Positions 45,792 to 54,378 of a stretch of DNA of 64,000 bases are shown here, piece by piece. A model generated the notes under the pieces. That model made no database searches and was not told the DNA's origin. It saw only the letters and a program-made list of their open reading frames with translations. Position 1 is the stretch's first letter. Every line of letters begins with the position of its first letter. The DNA lies in NCBI GenBank assembly GCA_001295775.1, contig LJIA01000010.1, forward strand, positions 149,697 through 213,696. Reading direction: 5' to 3'. This DNA is from a beta proteobacterium AAP99 (GTDB lineage Bacteria > Pseudomonadota > Gammaproteobacteria > Burkholderiales > Burkholderiaceae_C). The translations under genes and the position numbers were made by a program.

Positions 45792-45810
45792 ACCCCGCAT
45801 GAAGCGGGGT
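45792..45810. other. Hairpin in divergent region
   Basis: ACCCCGC-ATGAA-GCGGGGT, a perfect 7-bp stem in the 162-bp gap between the divergent Tat-signal gene and the FFLEELY-type gene. There is no T-run on either side; it may be an operator or a remnant of the short GC-hairpin repeats, whose arms also contain CCGCATGAA. Confidence 0.35.
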
Positions 45811-45854
45811 GTACGCGGCGCGCTTACGCACAGCCCGTTCACTAAAATGCATTT

Positions 45855-46553
45855 ATGAGCAAAGCTTGGCGCGCCCAGTGGCAATCCCTTCTGCTAAATG
45901 AGCTTGCTGCGTTGCAGCAACTGCGTGTGGCCGAGGGCGAGCTGGCTGCGTCGCTCACGCAACTCCAGAGCTGGCAGCGCGCACGCCTGGCGCAGACCTA
46001 CGCGGACCAACTGGCCGATCCAGCCACCGAGCCGGCAGGCCGCTTCTTTCTGGAGCAGCTCTACTGCCCGGCGGATCAGGCGGCGCAGCGCGACGCCGAT
46101 GTGCAACGCATCGTGCCCACCCTGGCCAAGCTGCTGCCCGAAGTGGCGCTGCAGGCGATCGGCGATGCCGTCAGCCTCGATCTGCTTTCGGCCGAGCTGG
46201 ACGTCGAGATGGTGCGAACACTCGTTCGTCTTCGCCTGCCGCTGACCGAGGCGAACTACGGCACCGCCTACGCCGCGCTGGGGCGGGCGGCCGACCGGCA
46301 GCGGCAGATCGACCTCACGCGTCGCTGCGGCGAACTGCTGGCCCAGGCCATCAAGCTGCCGTTGATCATGCCCACCGTGAAGATGATGGAGTTGCCCGCC
46401 AAGGCCGCCGGCCTTCAGCGTCTGCATACGTTCCTCGTGCAGGGGCTGGTTGCGTTCAAGAAGCTGCCTTCTCCCAAGGCCTTTCTCGACGTGATCGAGG
46501 GCCGGGAAACCGCGCTGATGCAAGGCTGGTTTGCCAGTCAGCGCGTTGCCTGA
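45855..46553 (+). CDS. FFLEELY motif protein
   Basis: Uncharacterised 232-residue, mostly helical soluble protein. It contains RFFLEQLYCP (residues 62-71), a one-residue variant of the FFLEELY motif that names its family, and the later KLPLIMPTVKMMELPAKAAGLQRLHTFLVQGL stretch. It has no signal peptide. It stands 230 bp upstream of rpsA, where cmk would be expected. No function has been assigned to the family that I can support from sequence. Confidence 0.78.
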   Translation: MSKAWRAQWQSLLLNELAALQQLRVAEGELAASLTQLQSWQRARLAQTYADQLADPATEPAGRFFLEQLYCPADQAAQRDADVQRIVPTLAKLLPEVALQAIGDAVSLDLLSAELDVEMVRTLVRLRLPLTEANYGTAYAALGRAADRQRQIDLTRRCGELLAQAIKLPLIMPTVKMMELPAKAAGLQRLHTFLVQGLVAFKKLPSPKAFLDVIEGRETALMQGWFASQRVA

Positions 46554-46630
46554 AATGCACAATTGGCCCCTGCGCTCGGGCTGAGCGCTGCGTCGGCAGA
46601 GTGGTTCGCGCTGGCGCGAGCTAACTCCCT

Positions 46631-46659
46631 GAAAACAAAGCGCTTTCCGGCTATACTGG
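46631..46659 (+). promoter_or_regulatory. Candidate sigma-70 promoter for rpsA
   Basis: CTGAAA (46631-46636) and TATACT (46654-46659) with a 17-bp spacer, about 120 bp upstream of the rpsA start. The long leader would leave room for the translational autoregulation known for S1 in other bacteria. Confidence 0.5.
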
Positions 46660-46783
46660 AAGGCTTCCGTGAACGCTTTCGCAGGTTTGCGGGAGAAGGT
46701 GCGGCCGACGCCCGTTGGCCGTGTTGATCAACACCGCCGCCTGTCCACCTCTGATCGGACGCGGCGAGATTGAAAGTTCCCCA

Positions 46784-48481
46784 ATGTCTGAAGCTCAAGT
46801 TGCCACTGGCGGCGAATCCTTTGCCGCCCTGTTTGAAGAATCCCTCAAGCGTGCCGACATGCGCGCCGGTGAAGTGGTCACCGCCGAGGTGGTCCGTCTC
46901 GACCAGAATTTCGTGGTCGTGAACGCGGGCCTGAAGTCTGAAGCCTTCATCCCCGTCGAAGAATTCTTCAATGACGCTGGCGAAGTCGAAGTCGCGATCG
47001 GCGATTTCGTCACCGTGGCCATCGACGCGCTGGAAAACGGCTATGGCGACACCATCCTGTCGCGTGACCGTGCCAAGCGCCTGGCCGCATGGGTCAGCCT
47101 GGAGCGCGCGCTGGATTCCGGCGACCTGGTCTCCGGCACCGTGACCGGCAAGGTCAAGGGCGGCCTGACCGTCATGACCAACGGCATCCGCGCCTTCCTG
47201 CCCGGTTCGCTGGTCGACACCCGCCCGGTCAAGGACACGACCCCCTACGAGGGCAAGACCCTCGAGTTCAAGGTCATCAAGCTGGACCGCAAGCGCAACA
47301 ACGTGGTGCTGAGCCGCCGTGCCGTGGTCGAAGCCACGATGGGCGAAGAGCGCGCCAAGCTGATGGAAACGCTGAAGGAAGGCTCCATCGTCAAGGGCGT
47401 GGTCAAGAACATCACCGAATACGGTGCGTTCGTGGACCTCGGCGGCATCGACGGCCTGCTGCACATCACCGATCTGGCCTGGAAGCGCGTGCGCCACCCC
47501 AGCGAAGTGGTGCAAGTCGGTCAGGAAATCACTGCCAAGATCCTCAAGTTCGACCAGGAGAAGAACCGCGTCTCCCTGGGCGTCAAGCAGATGGGCGACG
47601 ACCCCTGGACCGGCGTGGCACGCCGCTACCCCGTGGGCACCCGCCTGTTCGGCAAGGTCACCAACCTGACCGACTACGGCTCCTTCGTCGAGATCGAAGA
47701 CGGCATCGAAGGTCTGGTGCACGTTTCCGAAATGGACTGGACCAACAAGAACGTGGACCCCAAGAAGGTCGTGTCGCTGGGCGACGAGACCGAAGTCATG
47801 GTGCTGGAAATCGACGAAGACCGTCGCCGCATCAGCCTCGGCATGAAGCAGTGCCGCGCCAACCCCTGGGAAGAGTTCTCTGCGCTGTACAAGCGCGGTG
47901 ACAAGGTCAAGGGCGCGATCAAGTCGATCACCGACTTCGGCGTGTTCATCGGCCTGCCCGGCGGCATCGACGGTCTGGTGCACCTGTCCGACCTGTCCTG
48001 GACCGACACCGGCGAAGAGGCCGTGCGCAAGTTCAAGAAGGGCGATGAGCTGGAAGCCGTTGTGCTGGCCATCGACACCGAGCGCGAGCGCATCAGCCTG
48101 GGCGTCAAGCAGCTCGAAGGTGACCCGTTCAACAACTACGCCTCGGTCAATGACAAGGGCGCACTGGTGAACGGCACGGTCAAGAGCGTCGAGGCCAAGG
48201 GTGCCGTGATCGCCCTGTCCGATGACGTTGAAGGCTATCTGCGCGCCAGCGAAATCTCCCGCGACCGCGTGGAAGACGCCGGTACCCGCCTCAAGGTGGG
48301 CGACGCCGTCGAGGCCATGATCATCAACATCGACCGCAAGAACCGTTCGATCCAGTTGTCGATCAAGGCCAAGGACAGCGCCGAAACGGCGGACTTCATG
48401 TCCAAGCAGGAAGAAAAGGCCACCGGCACCACCAACCTCGGTGCGCTGCTCAAGGCCAAGCTCGACAGCAACAAGGGCTAA
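46784..48481 (+). CDS. rpsA: 30S ribosomal protein S1
   Basis: Ribosomal protein that recruits mRNA to the 30S subunit; 565 residues with six S1 RNA-binding domains. The first two bind the ribosome ([41 protein letters not shown]) and the last four bind RNA ([31 protein letters not shown] and the following similar units). The ATG at 46784 is chosen because S1 typically starts just before the [11 protein letters not shown] acidic helix; in-frame codons upstream look noncoding. The usual upstream cmk is replaced here by the FFLEELY-type gene. Confidence 0.97.
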   Translation: MSEAQVATGGESFAALFEESLKRADMRAGEVVTAEVVRLDQNFVVVNAGLKSEAFIPVEEFFNDAGEVEVAIGDFVTVAIDALENGYGDTILSRDRAKRLAAWVSLERALDSGDLVSGTVTGKVKGGLTVMTNGIRAFLPGSLVDTRPVKDTTPYEGKTLEFKVIKLDRKRNNVVLSRRAVVEATMGEERAKLMETLKEGSIVKGVVKNITEYGAFVDLGGIDGLLHITDLAWKRVRHPSEVVQVGQEITAKILKFDQEKNRVSLGVKQMGDDPWTGVARRYPVGTRLFGKVTNLTDYGSFVEIEDGIEGLVHVSEMDWTNKNVDPKKVVSLGDETEVMVLEIDEDRRRISLGMKQCRANPWEEFSALYKRGDKVKGAIKSITDFGVFIGLPGGIDGLVHLSDLSWTDTGEEAVRKFKKGDELEAVVLAIDTERERISLGVKQLEGDPFNNYASVNDKGALVNGTVKSVEAKGAVIALSDDVEGYLRASEISRDRVEDAGTRLKVGDAVEAMIINIDRKNRSIQLSIKAKDSAETADFMSKQEEKATGTTNLGALLKAKLDSNKG

Positions 48482-48484
48482 GCC

Positions 48485-48526
48485 GCAAGGCCTGCTCTCA
48501 AGCTGGCAAGGCCTGCTCTCAAGCTG
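48485..48526 (+). repeat. 21-bp perfect tandem duplication after rpsA
   Basis: GCAAGGCCTGCTCTCAAGCTG occurs twice back to back (48485-48505 and 48506-48526), starting 4 bp after the rpsA stop. Perfect identity suggests a recent slippage or duplication. Confidence 0.9.
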
Positions 48527-48635
48527 AACCGAACAGCCTGTGACTGAAGCCGGGGTGCCCGCCAGGGCGCCCCGGTGACTCAGATCCTGGCTCCACCGAT
48601 TCCGGGTCGAACGTCATCTTCCTCTTCGGCGCTCC

Positions 48636-48971
48636 ATGCCCCAGCAGAACCTGACCAAGTCCGAACTGATTGCCGCCCTCGCGCAGCGCTATCCGCAGCT
48701 TTCCACGCGGGACGCCGAGTACGCGGTCAAGACCATCCTCGACGCCATGAGCGCCACGCTGGCCCAGGGGCAGCGCATCGAGATTCGCGGCTTCGGCAGC
48801 TTCTCGCTCAATGTGCGTCCGGCACGTACCGGCCGCAACCCCAAGAGTGGCGAGAAGGTCGTCGTGCCCGAGAAGCGGGTTCCGCACTTCAAGCCCGGCA
48901 AGGATCTGCGTGCCCTGGTCGATCATCACGATGATGATCAGGACAACGCGGCCAATGCCAAGGCGGCCTGA
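48636..48971 (+). CDS. ihfB: Integration host factor, subunit beta
   Basis: DNA-bending nucleoid protein forming a heterodimer with IHF-alpha; 111 residues. It has [18 protein letters not shown] at the N-terminus, [28 protein letters not shown], and the beta-arm [15 protein letters not shown] that carries the intercalating proline. The C-terminal 18 residues after KPGKDLR are an acidic, Ala-rich tail ([15 protein letters not shown]) longer than in E. coli. rpsA-ihfB-lapA-lapB order is conserved. Confidence 0.95.
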   Translation: MPQQNLTKSELIAALAQRYPQLSTRDAEYAVKTILDAMSATLAQGQRIEIRGFGSFSLNVRPARTGRNPKSGEKVVVPEKRVPHFKPGKDLRALVDHHDDDQDNAANAKAA

Positions 48972-49007
48972 GTCGCACCGCTCACCAAACGCACCATGTG
49001 TTTTCCG

Positions 49008-49039
49008 CGGGCTGCACCAGTTGCAGCCCGTTTTGTTTT
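49008..49039 (+). terminator. Rho-independent terminator of ihfB
   Basis: CGGGCTGCA and TGCAGCCCG form a 9-bp stem with a 5-nt loop, followed by TTTTGTTTT. Confidence 0.9.
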
Positions 49040-49138
49040 GGTGGCCATGCCGCGTGCTTCAGTCCGCAGGCCAGCGCCTAGAATGCCGCCCATGCGCCAA
49101 GCCCGAGAGTTCCCCGTCACCCTGTGCCCGGAGTGCCC

Positions 49139-49465
49139 ATGCTCAGGTGGCTGACCAACGCCCTCTGGGTGGCCGTGTTCCTGTTCATGTTCTGGGTGGC
49201 GCTGAAGAACTCCGACACCGCTACCCTGCGCCTGACCGAAACCGCCAGCCTGAGCGCGCCCCTGATCGTGATCGTCCTGATCGCCTTTGGCGCCGGAGTG
49301 CTCGTGGCCTTGCTGGCCACCGCCCCGCGCCTGTTCCGCCTCAGTCGGGAGCTGCGCATTGCGCGCGCAAGCAAGCGGGAAGGTGCGGCCGATGCCCCGA
49401 CCGAGAGCCCGCGCAGCCCCGCGGCCGCGCGCGCGGATGATGAGGCGCAGCGCGCCGGCGCCTGA
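49139..49465 (+). CDS. lapA: Lipopolysaccharide assembly protein A
   Basis: Small inner-membrane protein of 108 residues with the LapA/DUF1049 pattern: two helices (about 5-22, TNALWVAVFLFMFWVALKN, and 34-58, LIVIVLIAFGAGVLVALLAT) joined by a short NSDTATLRL loop, then a basic cytoplasmic tail. In E. coli LapA works with LapB in regulating LpxC and LPS assembly. The ATG at 49139 has GGAG nearby; a GTG 15 nt earlier is possible. Confidence 0.87.
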   Translation: MLRWLTNALWVAVFLFMFWVALKNSDTATLRLTETASLSAPLIVIVLIAFGAGVLVALLATAPRLFRLSRELRIARASKREGAADAPTESPRSPAAARADDEAQRAGA

Positions 49466-49501
49466 TGATCTTCCACGTTGCGCTGAACTGAAGAACCCTC
49501 C

Positions 49502-50668
49502 ATGGATACCTGGTGGCTGCTGGCCATACCCGTCATCTTCGGCCTGGGCTGGATTGCTCGCGGCTTTGATCTGAAGGAGCTGCTGAGTGAATCTGCGCGC
49601 CTGCCGCGTTCCTACTTCAATGGCCTGAACTTCCTGCTCAACGAGCAGCCGGATCGCGCCATCGAGGCCTTCATCGAGGTCGTCAAGCTCGACCCGGAAA
49701 CCATCGAGCTGCACTTTGCGCTGGGCAACCTCTTCCGCCGCCGCGGCGAGATGGAGCGCGCCATCCGCCTGCATCGCAACCTGCTTGAGCGCGCCGATCT
49801 GCCGGTCGAGTTCCGCGACCAGGCGCTGTTTGCGCTGGCGCAGGACTACCTGCGCGCCGGGCTGCTGGATCGCGCCGAGTCGGCCTTCAAGTCGCTGGCG
49901 GATACGCCGCATGCCGATCAAGCTGCGGGTTTTCTGGCGGAGGTCTATCAGCTGCAAAGTGAATGGCAGCTCAGCATCGATGCCCTGCAGCGCAGCGGCG
50001 CGGACACGCCCGCCAAGTCCCGCACAATCGCGCATCTGTACTGCGAGCTGGCCGAGGCGGCCATCGAGCACAAGGACCTCAAGGCTGCGCGTGAGCGCCT
50101 GGCGCAGGCCCGCGCCGCAGATGCCGCGCTGCTGCGCATCGTGCAGATCGAGATCAGCATCGCCGCGGCCGAACAGGCCTGGGCACGGATCGTCGAGCTG
50201 GCCGATCAGACCCTGGCCGAGCACCCCGAATTTGCGCCGCAGGTCGTGGAGGCCTACATCGACGCGGCTCAGCACGTGGCCTTCAGCGCGCCGGGGCAGC
50301 GCCCGCTGGATACGCAGTTGCGCAGCTGGTTCGACGCCTCGCCCAATGACGCGCTGGCGGCAGTGATCATCAAGCGGCTGGAGGCGGCGGGGTCGATGAG
50401 CGCGGCGCTGGAGTTCGCGCGCGTGGCGCTGCAGCGCCTGCCGCGCCTGTCGCAGGCCCATGCGCTGCTGCGCCTGCGCGCGGCCATGCAGGGCGATGGC
50501 GACGAGGATCTGGCCCATATCACGCAGATGATGAACGGCATGCTGCGAAGCCAGAAGCGCCATGAGTGCCGCAACTGCGGCTTCCGAGCGCAGCGCTTCT
50601 TCTGGCAGTGCCCCGGTTGCAAGCAATGGGACACGCTGCCCTATGCAGCCAGCCCCGTCGGCCCCTGA
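49502..50668 (+). CDS. lapB: Lipopolysaccharide assembly protein B
   Basis: Inner-membrane TPR protein that in E. coli directs FtsH-dependent turnover of LpxC; 388 residues. Residues about 4-20 form a membrane anchor (WLLAIPVIFGLGWIARG), then come SYFNGLNFLLNEQPDRAIEAFIEVVKLD and further TPR units to about 340, and a C-terminal rubredoxin-like metal site with Cys356/Cys359 (CRNCGF) and Cys370/Cys373 (CPGCKQWDT). All parts of the family are present and length is normal. Confidence 0.95.
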   Translation: MDTWWLLAIPVIFGLGWIARGFDLKELLSESARLPRSYFNGLNFLLNEQPDRAIEAFIEVVKLDPETIELHFALGNLFRRRGEMERAIRLHRNLLERADLPVEFRDQALFALAQDYLRAGLLDRAESAFKSLADTPHADQAAGFLAEVYQLQSEWQLSIDALQRSGADTPAKSRTIAHLYCELAEAAIEHKDLKAARERLAQARAADAALLRIVQIEISIAAAEQAWARIVELADQTLAEHPEFAPQVVEAYIDAAQHVAFSAPGQRPLDTQLRSWFDASPNDALAAVIIKRLEAAGSMSAALEFARVALQRLPRLSQAHALLRLRAAMQGDGDEDLAHITQMMNGMLRSQKRHECRNCGFRAQRFFWQCPGCKQWDTLPYAASPVGP

Positions 50669-50809
50669 GCGCTTGCTGCCTCTGAGGTGCCGCCGCGAGC
50701 CGCTGCAAGCTCACATCACTTCACAATTGAAACGGCGCCAGGGTCAACGTGCCGGCGCAGAATGCCGTTTCGGCAAAGCGGACTGCACCGCAGCCATGGA
50801 GGGACTCTC

Positions 50810-51592
50810 ATGCTGAAGAAACTGGTATTCGCACTGCTCGCCCTGCTCGCGAGCATCAATCTGGCCTGGGCAGCGGTGGACGTGAACACCGCCACTGCAG
50901 CGGAGCTGGACTCCGTCAAGGGCATCGGCCCGGCGATCTCCAAGAACATCATCAAGGAGCGCCGCAAGGCCCCGTTCAAGGACTGGGCTGACTTTCGCGC
51001 CCGTGTGGATGGCGTGGGTGACAAGACCATCGTCACCATGAGCGATGGCGGCCTCACCGTGGGCGGCAAGTCCTATGCCGGCGTACCGGCCAAGGCGGCG
51101 CCCGCAGCCGCCCCGGCGGCCAAGAGCATGCCTGCGGCTGCAACGCCGGCACCGGCGCCCGTGGCCGCGCCTGCACCGGCGGCCAAGACGATGCCTGCCC
51201 CCACGCCTGCACCTGCACCTGCTCCTGCTCCGGCACCCGCCGCCAAGACGATGCCGGCACCGACCACTGCGCCGGTCGCCGCTCCGGCCGCTGCCACTGC
51301 GCCTGCCGCCAAGTCGGCACCTGCAGCGGTTGCCCCAGCCGCTGCGGCCGCCAGCACGACCCCGGCTGCCAAGGACATGCCCAAGGCGACGGCCACCCCC
51401 GGCGGCCCGGTGTTGCCCAAGCCGGCTGCGCCTGCGGCCGCACCAGCCGCCAAGGATGCGCCGAAGGCCGCAGCGCCTGCGGGCGGCCCGGTACTGCCCA
51501 AGGCCGCCGCCGAGGCGAGCAAGGACGCCAAGAAGAGCAAGGACGAGAAGAAGTCCGACAAGCCCGAGACCAAGAAGGACGAGAAGAAGTGA
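50810..51592 (+). CDS. ComEA-like helix-hairpin-helix protein with Ala/Pro-rich tail
   Basis: Exported DNA-binding-type protein, 260 residues. A signal peptide (about 1-21, LKKLVFALLALLASINLAWA) precedes a compact HhH domain VDVNTATAAELDSVKGIGPAISKNIIKERRKAPFKDWADFRARVDGVG, as in ComEA, which binds incoming DNA during competence. From about residue 85 the sequence is low-complexity Ala/Pro with repeated AAKTMPAP- and AAKDMPK-type units, ending in a Lys/Asp-rich tail (KKSKDEKKSDKPETKKDEKK). The tail is unusual for ComEA, which normally ends soon after the HhH domain. GGAGGG precedes the ATG. Confidence 0.82.
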   Translation: MLKKLVFALLALLASINLAWAAVDVNTATAAELDSVKGIGPAISKNIIKERRKAPFKDWADFRARVDGVGDKTIVTMSDGGLTVGGKSYAGVPAKAAPAAAPAAKSMPAAATPAPAPVAAPAPAAKTMPAPTPAPAPAPAPAPAAKTMPAPTTAPVAAPAAATAPAAKSAPAAVAPAAAAASTTPAAKDMPKATATPGGPVLPKPAAPAAAPAAKDAPKAAAPAGGPVLPKAAAEASKDAKKSKDEKKSDKPETKKDEKK

Positions 51593-51650
51593 TCTGACAC
51601 CGGCGCGGCCGAGCAGGCTGCGCCGGGCCGGTCAGACGCTTGCGCTCAGC

Positions 51651-51687
51651 AGGGCCGCCATCCGCAAGGGTGTGCGGCCCTTTCTCT
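51651..51687 (+). terminator. Terminator upstream of cysM
   Basis: AGGGCCGC and GCGGCCCT form an 8-bp stem with a 15-nt loop, followed by TTCTCTT. It ends the ComEA-like transcript. Confidence 0.75.
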
Positions 51688-51747
51688 TGTGAGGCCTCTC
51701 GGCGCGCATGGGCCAGCCCTGCGGTTCAGCTCGGATACGATTTCCCC

Positions 51748-52683
51748 ATGAATCCCGCCGCCGCGCCCCAGTACTCGACCATCGAACAAACCATCGGCCA
51801 CACGCCGCTCGTGCGCCTGCAGCGCATTCCGGGCGAGCTGGGTGCGCCGCGCGGCAACGTGATCCTCGGCAAGCTGGAAGGCAACAACCCGGCGGGTTCG
51901 GTGAAGGACCGCCCGGCCATGTCGATGATCAGCCACGCCGAGGCGCGCGGTGATATCCAGCCCGGCGACACGTTGATCGAGGCCACCAGCGGCAACACCG
52001 GCATTGCCCTGGCCATGGCGGCCGCCATCAAGGGCTACCGCATGATCCTGATCATGCCCGACGACCTGAGCGTCGAGCGCCGCGCAGCGATGACCGCCTA
52101 TGGCGCGGAGCTGATCCTCACGCCCGCGGCGGGCGATGGCGTCAGCAAGGGCATGGAGTTCGCCCGCGATCTGGCCGAGCGCATGCAGCGCGAGGGCAAG
52201 GGCCGCGTGCTCGACCAGTTCGCCAATCCGGACAACCCGCGCGCCCACATCGAAGGCACCGGCCCGGAGATCTGGCAGCAGACGGGCGGGCGCATCACGC
52301 ACTTCGTCAGCGCCATGGGCACGACCGGCACCATCACCGGCGTATCGACCTACCTGAAGCAGCAGAACCCGGCGGTGCAGATCGTCGGCGCGCAGCCGGA
52401 GGAGGGTTCGCGCATCCCGGGCATTCGCAAGTGGCCCGACGCCTATCTGCCGAAGATCTATGAGCCGGCAAGGGTCGATCGGCTGGAGTACGTCAGCCAG
52501 ACCGAGGCCGAGGCCATGGCGCGGCGCATGGCGGCCAGCGAGGGCATCTTCTGCGGCATCTCTGCCGCCGGTGCGCTCTGCGTGGCACTGCGCGTGGCCG
52601 CCGAGGCGCGCGATGCGACGATCGTGTTCATCGTCTGCGACCGTGGTGACCGCTACCTCTCGACGGGAGTGTTCAACGCCTGA
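51748..52683 (+). CDS. cysM: Cysteine synthase B
   Basis: PLP enzyme making cysteine (or S-sulfocysteine) from O-acetylserine and sulfide or thiosulfate; 311 residues. The PLP lysine is Lys53 in NPAGSVKDRPA, the substrate loop is EATSGNTGIALAMAAAIKGYRM, and the phosphate loop is AMGTTGTITGVSTYLK. The NPAGSVKDRPA and PDDLSVERRAAM stretches are CysM rather than CysK type. The ATG at 51748 matches the family start. The lapB-comEA-cysM neighbourhood is typical of Betaproteobacteria. Confidence 0.95.
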   Translation: MNPAAAPQYSTIEQTIGHTPLVRLQRIPGELGAPRGNVILGKLEGNNPAGSVKDRPAMSMISHAEARGDIQPGDTLIEATSGNTGIALAMAAAIKGYRMILIMPDDLSVERRAAMTAYGAELILTPAAGDGVSKGMEFARDLAERMQREGKGRVLDQFANPDNPRAHIEGTGPEIWQQTGGRITHFVSAMGTTGTITGVSTYLKQQNPAVQIVGAQPEEGSRIPGIRKWPDAYLPKIYEPARVDRLEYVSQTEAEAMARRMAASEGIFCGISAAGALCVALRVAAEARDATIVFIVCDRGDRYLSTGVFNA

Positions 52684-52689
52684 GCGTGC

Positions 52690-52800
52690 AGTTCGAAGCA
52701 GAATTGATTCAATTTCGGACGAAATTCGTCAAGAGTGCCTTCTAGGTAATTTCCGCTTGTCTGGAGCCAGTCTTCAGAGCTTTTAGGTAGATTTTTTCGA
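52690..52800. repeat. Long palindromic interspersed repeat, copy 4 (partly decayed)
   Basis: After cysM. The left arm TTCAATTTCGGACGAAATTCGT matches copies 2 and 3, and the core is TTTCCGCTTGTC followed by TGGAGCCAGTCTTCAG, pairing CTGGAG with CTTCAG. The right arm is degraded to an A/T-rich run. It adjoins the bidirectional terminator. Confidence 0.7.
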
Positions 52801-52811
52801 TAAAAACAAAC

Positions 52812-52838
52812 AAAAACGGCCGAGTATCGGCCGTTTTG
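52812..52838. terminator. Bidirectional terminator between cysM and the iron-binding protein gene
   Basis: AAAACGGCCGA-GTA-TCGGCCGTTTT: an 11-bp perfect stem with T-runs on both strands, placed in the convergent gap. Confidence 0.92.
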
Positions 52839-52902
52839 TGTTGCGCGGCGGGTGCTGGACGTGCATTACGTCGTACCGGGCGCCCGGCAGGCACAGACTG
52901 CT

Positions 52903-53937
52903 TCAGCGAAAGCCGACGCGATCGAGCAGGCGCTGCGCCGCCGAGGCCTGGCGGCCGATCGTGCCGATCGACAGCCGCTCGCGCTTGAAATCACCCAGCG
53001 AAGCCAGCTCCGGATTGGCCGCCTTCGCGCTGGCCACCACGGGCCACTCGTTGTTGCCGTTGGCAAAGTAGGCCTGGGCCTCATCGCTGGCCAGGTACTC
53101 CAGGAAGGCCTGGGCTTCAGCGCGGTTCTTGGCGTTGCGAGCCATCGCACCGCCGGAGATGTTCATGTGCGTGCCGCTGGTCGCCTGGTTGGGGAAGATC
53201 AGGCCGACCTTCTGCACCAGCTCGCGGTCCTCCGGCTTGGTGCTCTTCATGAGGCGCACGAAGTAGTAGGTGTTGGTGACGGCAATCTGGCATTCACCGG
53301 ACGCCACGGCGCGGATCTGGTCCGTGTCGCCGCCCTTGGGCTGGCGCGCCATGTTGTCCACCAGGCCCTTGAGCCAGGTGGTGGTGGCGGCTTCGCCGGT
53401 GCGCTCGAGCATGCTGCCGAACAGCGACAGGTTGTAGGGGTGGCTGCCCGAGCGGATGCACAGCTTGTCCTTGTTGCCGGGCGCGGCGAGCTTCTCGTAG
53501 GTGTCTACCTCGGTCGGCTTGACCTTGGACTTGTCGTACACGATCACGCGGGCGCGGCTCGAGAAGGCGAACCAGGTGTTGTCTGCGGCGCGCAGATCCG
53601 CCGGGATGCGGTCCGTGAGCAGCTTGCTCTGCACGGGGGCGAACAGGCCGTCCTGCTGGGCGCGCCAGATGCGTGCGGCATCCACCAGCAGCACCACGTC
53701 GGCCGGGGAGGCGGCGCCTTCGGTGCGCAGACGCTCCAGCAGGGGTTCGTCGCCCATCTCGATGCGGTTGATCCTGATGCCGGTCGACTTGGTGAAGTTG
53801 GTGTAGAGCGCTTCGTCCGTCTGGTAGTGGCGCGCGGAATACAGATTGAGCACACGCTCCTGGGCCTGAGCGGGCAGGGCGCTGCCCACGGTGGCGGCAA
53901 CGGCGGTGAGGAGGGCGAGAGGGGAGAGCAGTTTCAT
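52903..53937 (-). CDS. Fe(III) ABC transporter substrate-binding protein
   Basis: Periplasmic ferric-iron-binding protein of the FbpA/FutA/AfuA family, 344 residues. A signal peptide (1-26, ending LPAQAQ) precedes VLNLYSARHYQTDEALYTNFTKSTG. The paired iron-ligand tyrosines are Tyr224 and Tyr225 in TNTYYFV, and SGTHMNISGGAMARNAKN is the usual hinge region. No permease or ATPase gene is adjacent, so the partners are encoded elsewhere. A Fur-box-like palindrome lies about 170 bp upstream. The ATG at 53937 gives the proper signal peptide. Confidence 0.93.
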   Translation of the reverse strand: MKLLSPLALLTAVAATVGSALPAQAQERVLNLYSARHYQTDEALYTNFTKSTGIRINRIEMGDEPLLERLRTEGAASPADVVLLVDAARIWRAQQDGLFAPVQSKLLTDRIPADLRAADNTWFAFSSRARVIVYDKSKVKPTEVDTYEKLAAPGNKDKLCIRSGSHPYNLSLFGSMLERTGEAATTTWLKGLVDNMARQPKGGDTDQIRAVASGECQIAVTNTYYFVRLMKSTKPEDRELVQKVGLIFPNQATSGTHMNISGGAMARNAKNRAEAQAFLEYLASDEAQAYFANGNNEWPVVASAKAANPELASLGDFKRERLSIGTIGRQASAAQRLLDRVGFR

Positions 53938-54378
53938 GGTGGCGTCGAGGTTCAAGGGAAGGTTCGCGGCAAGCCGCTCGGTCCGGATCAATCGGCGACT
54001 GTGGCGGTGCGGCACCGGGCAGGGTGGCTGAGCGGCGTACTGAGACTGCAGCAACTTCAGCTGAGCGCCCGCTTGAGCCCGGCGAGCATTCCACAGATGT
54101 AAATATAAACGAGAACGATTCTCAATTGTGATTATGCCACTACAGCGCCTCGGGGCCATTGATCTGCGTCACGCGTGTGTTCGACCCAGTCGAGCGGACG
54201 GCGCGCCCTGTGCTCGGCCCGCACCCCAGGCGCTGCGCCGCATCGCGCAGAACCTTGCTGCGGTTCGAAGCGGCCGTCACTGACGCCGCACGCTTGCACT
54301 GCGCCCCCGGGTGATGCGCCTGCACTTCAAGGCGGTCGGGGCAAGCCGCGTGCGCGGCAGGCCATATCATGCCCACCC
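53938..54378. other. 441-bp divergent intergenic region
   Basis: Lies between the iron-binding protein gene (leftward) and the patatin gene (rightward). The part near 54100-54130 is AT-rich against a GC-rich background and holds the Fur-box-like site. I see no convincing coding sequence; open frames here look like noncoding GC-rich DNA. Confidence 0.5.
54108..54127 (-). promoter_or_regulatory. Fur box
   Basis: On the minus strand AATTGAGAATCGTTCTCGTT, containing the palindrome GAGAA-N3-TTCTC, close to the Fur consensus (GATAATGATAATCATTATC) and to the common AATGAGAAT-type variant. Its position in the AT-rich promoter region upstream of the Fe(III)-binding protein fits iron repression. Confidence 0.72.

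Noticed and set aside
49502..52683. Search for transposase or integrase genes near the repeats
   Set aside because: None found here or anywhere in the window; the mobilising enzyme, if any, must be elsewhere.
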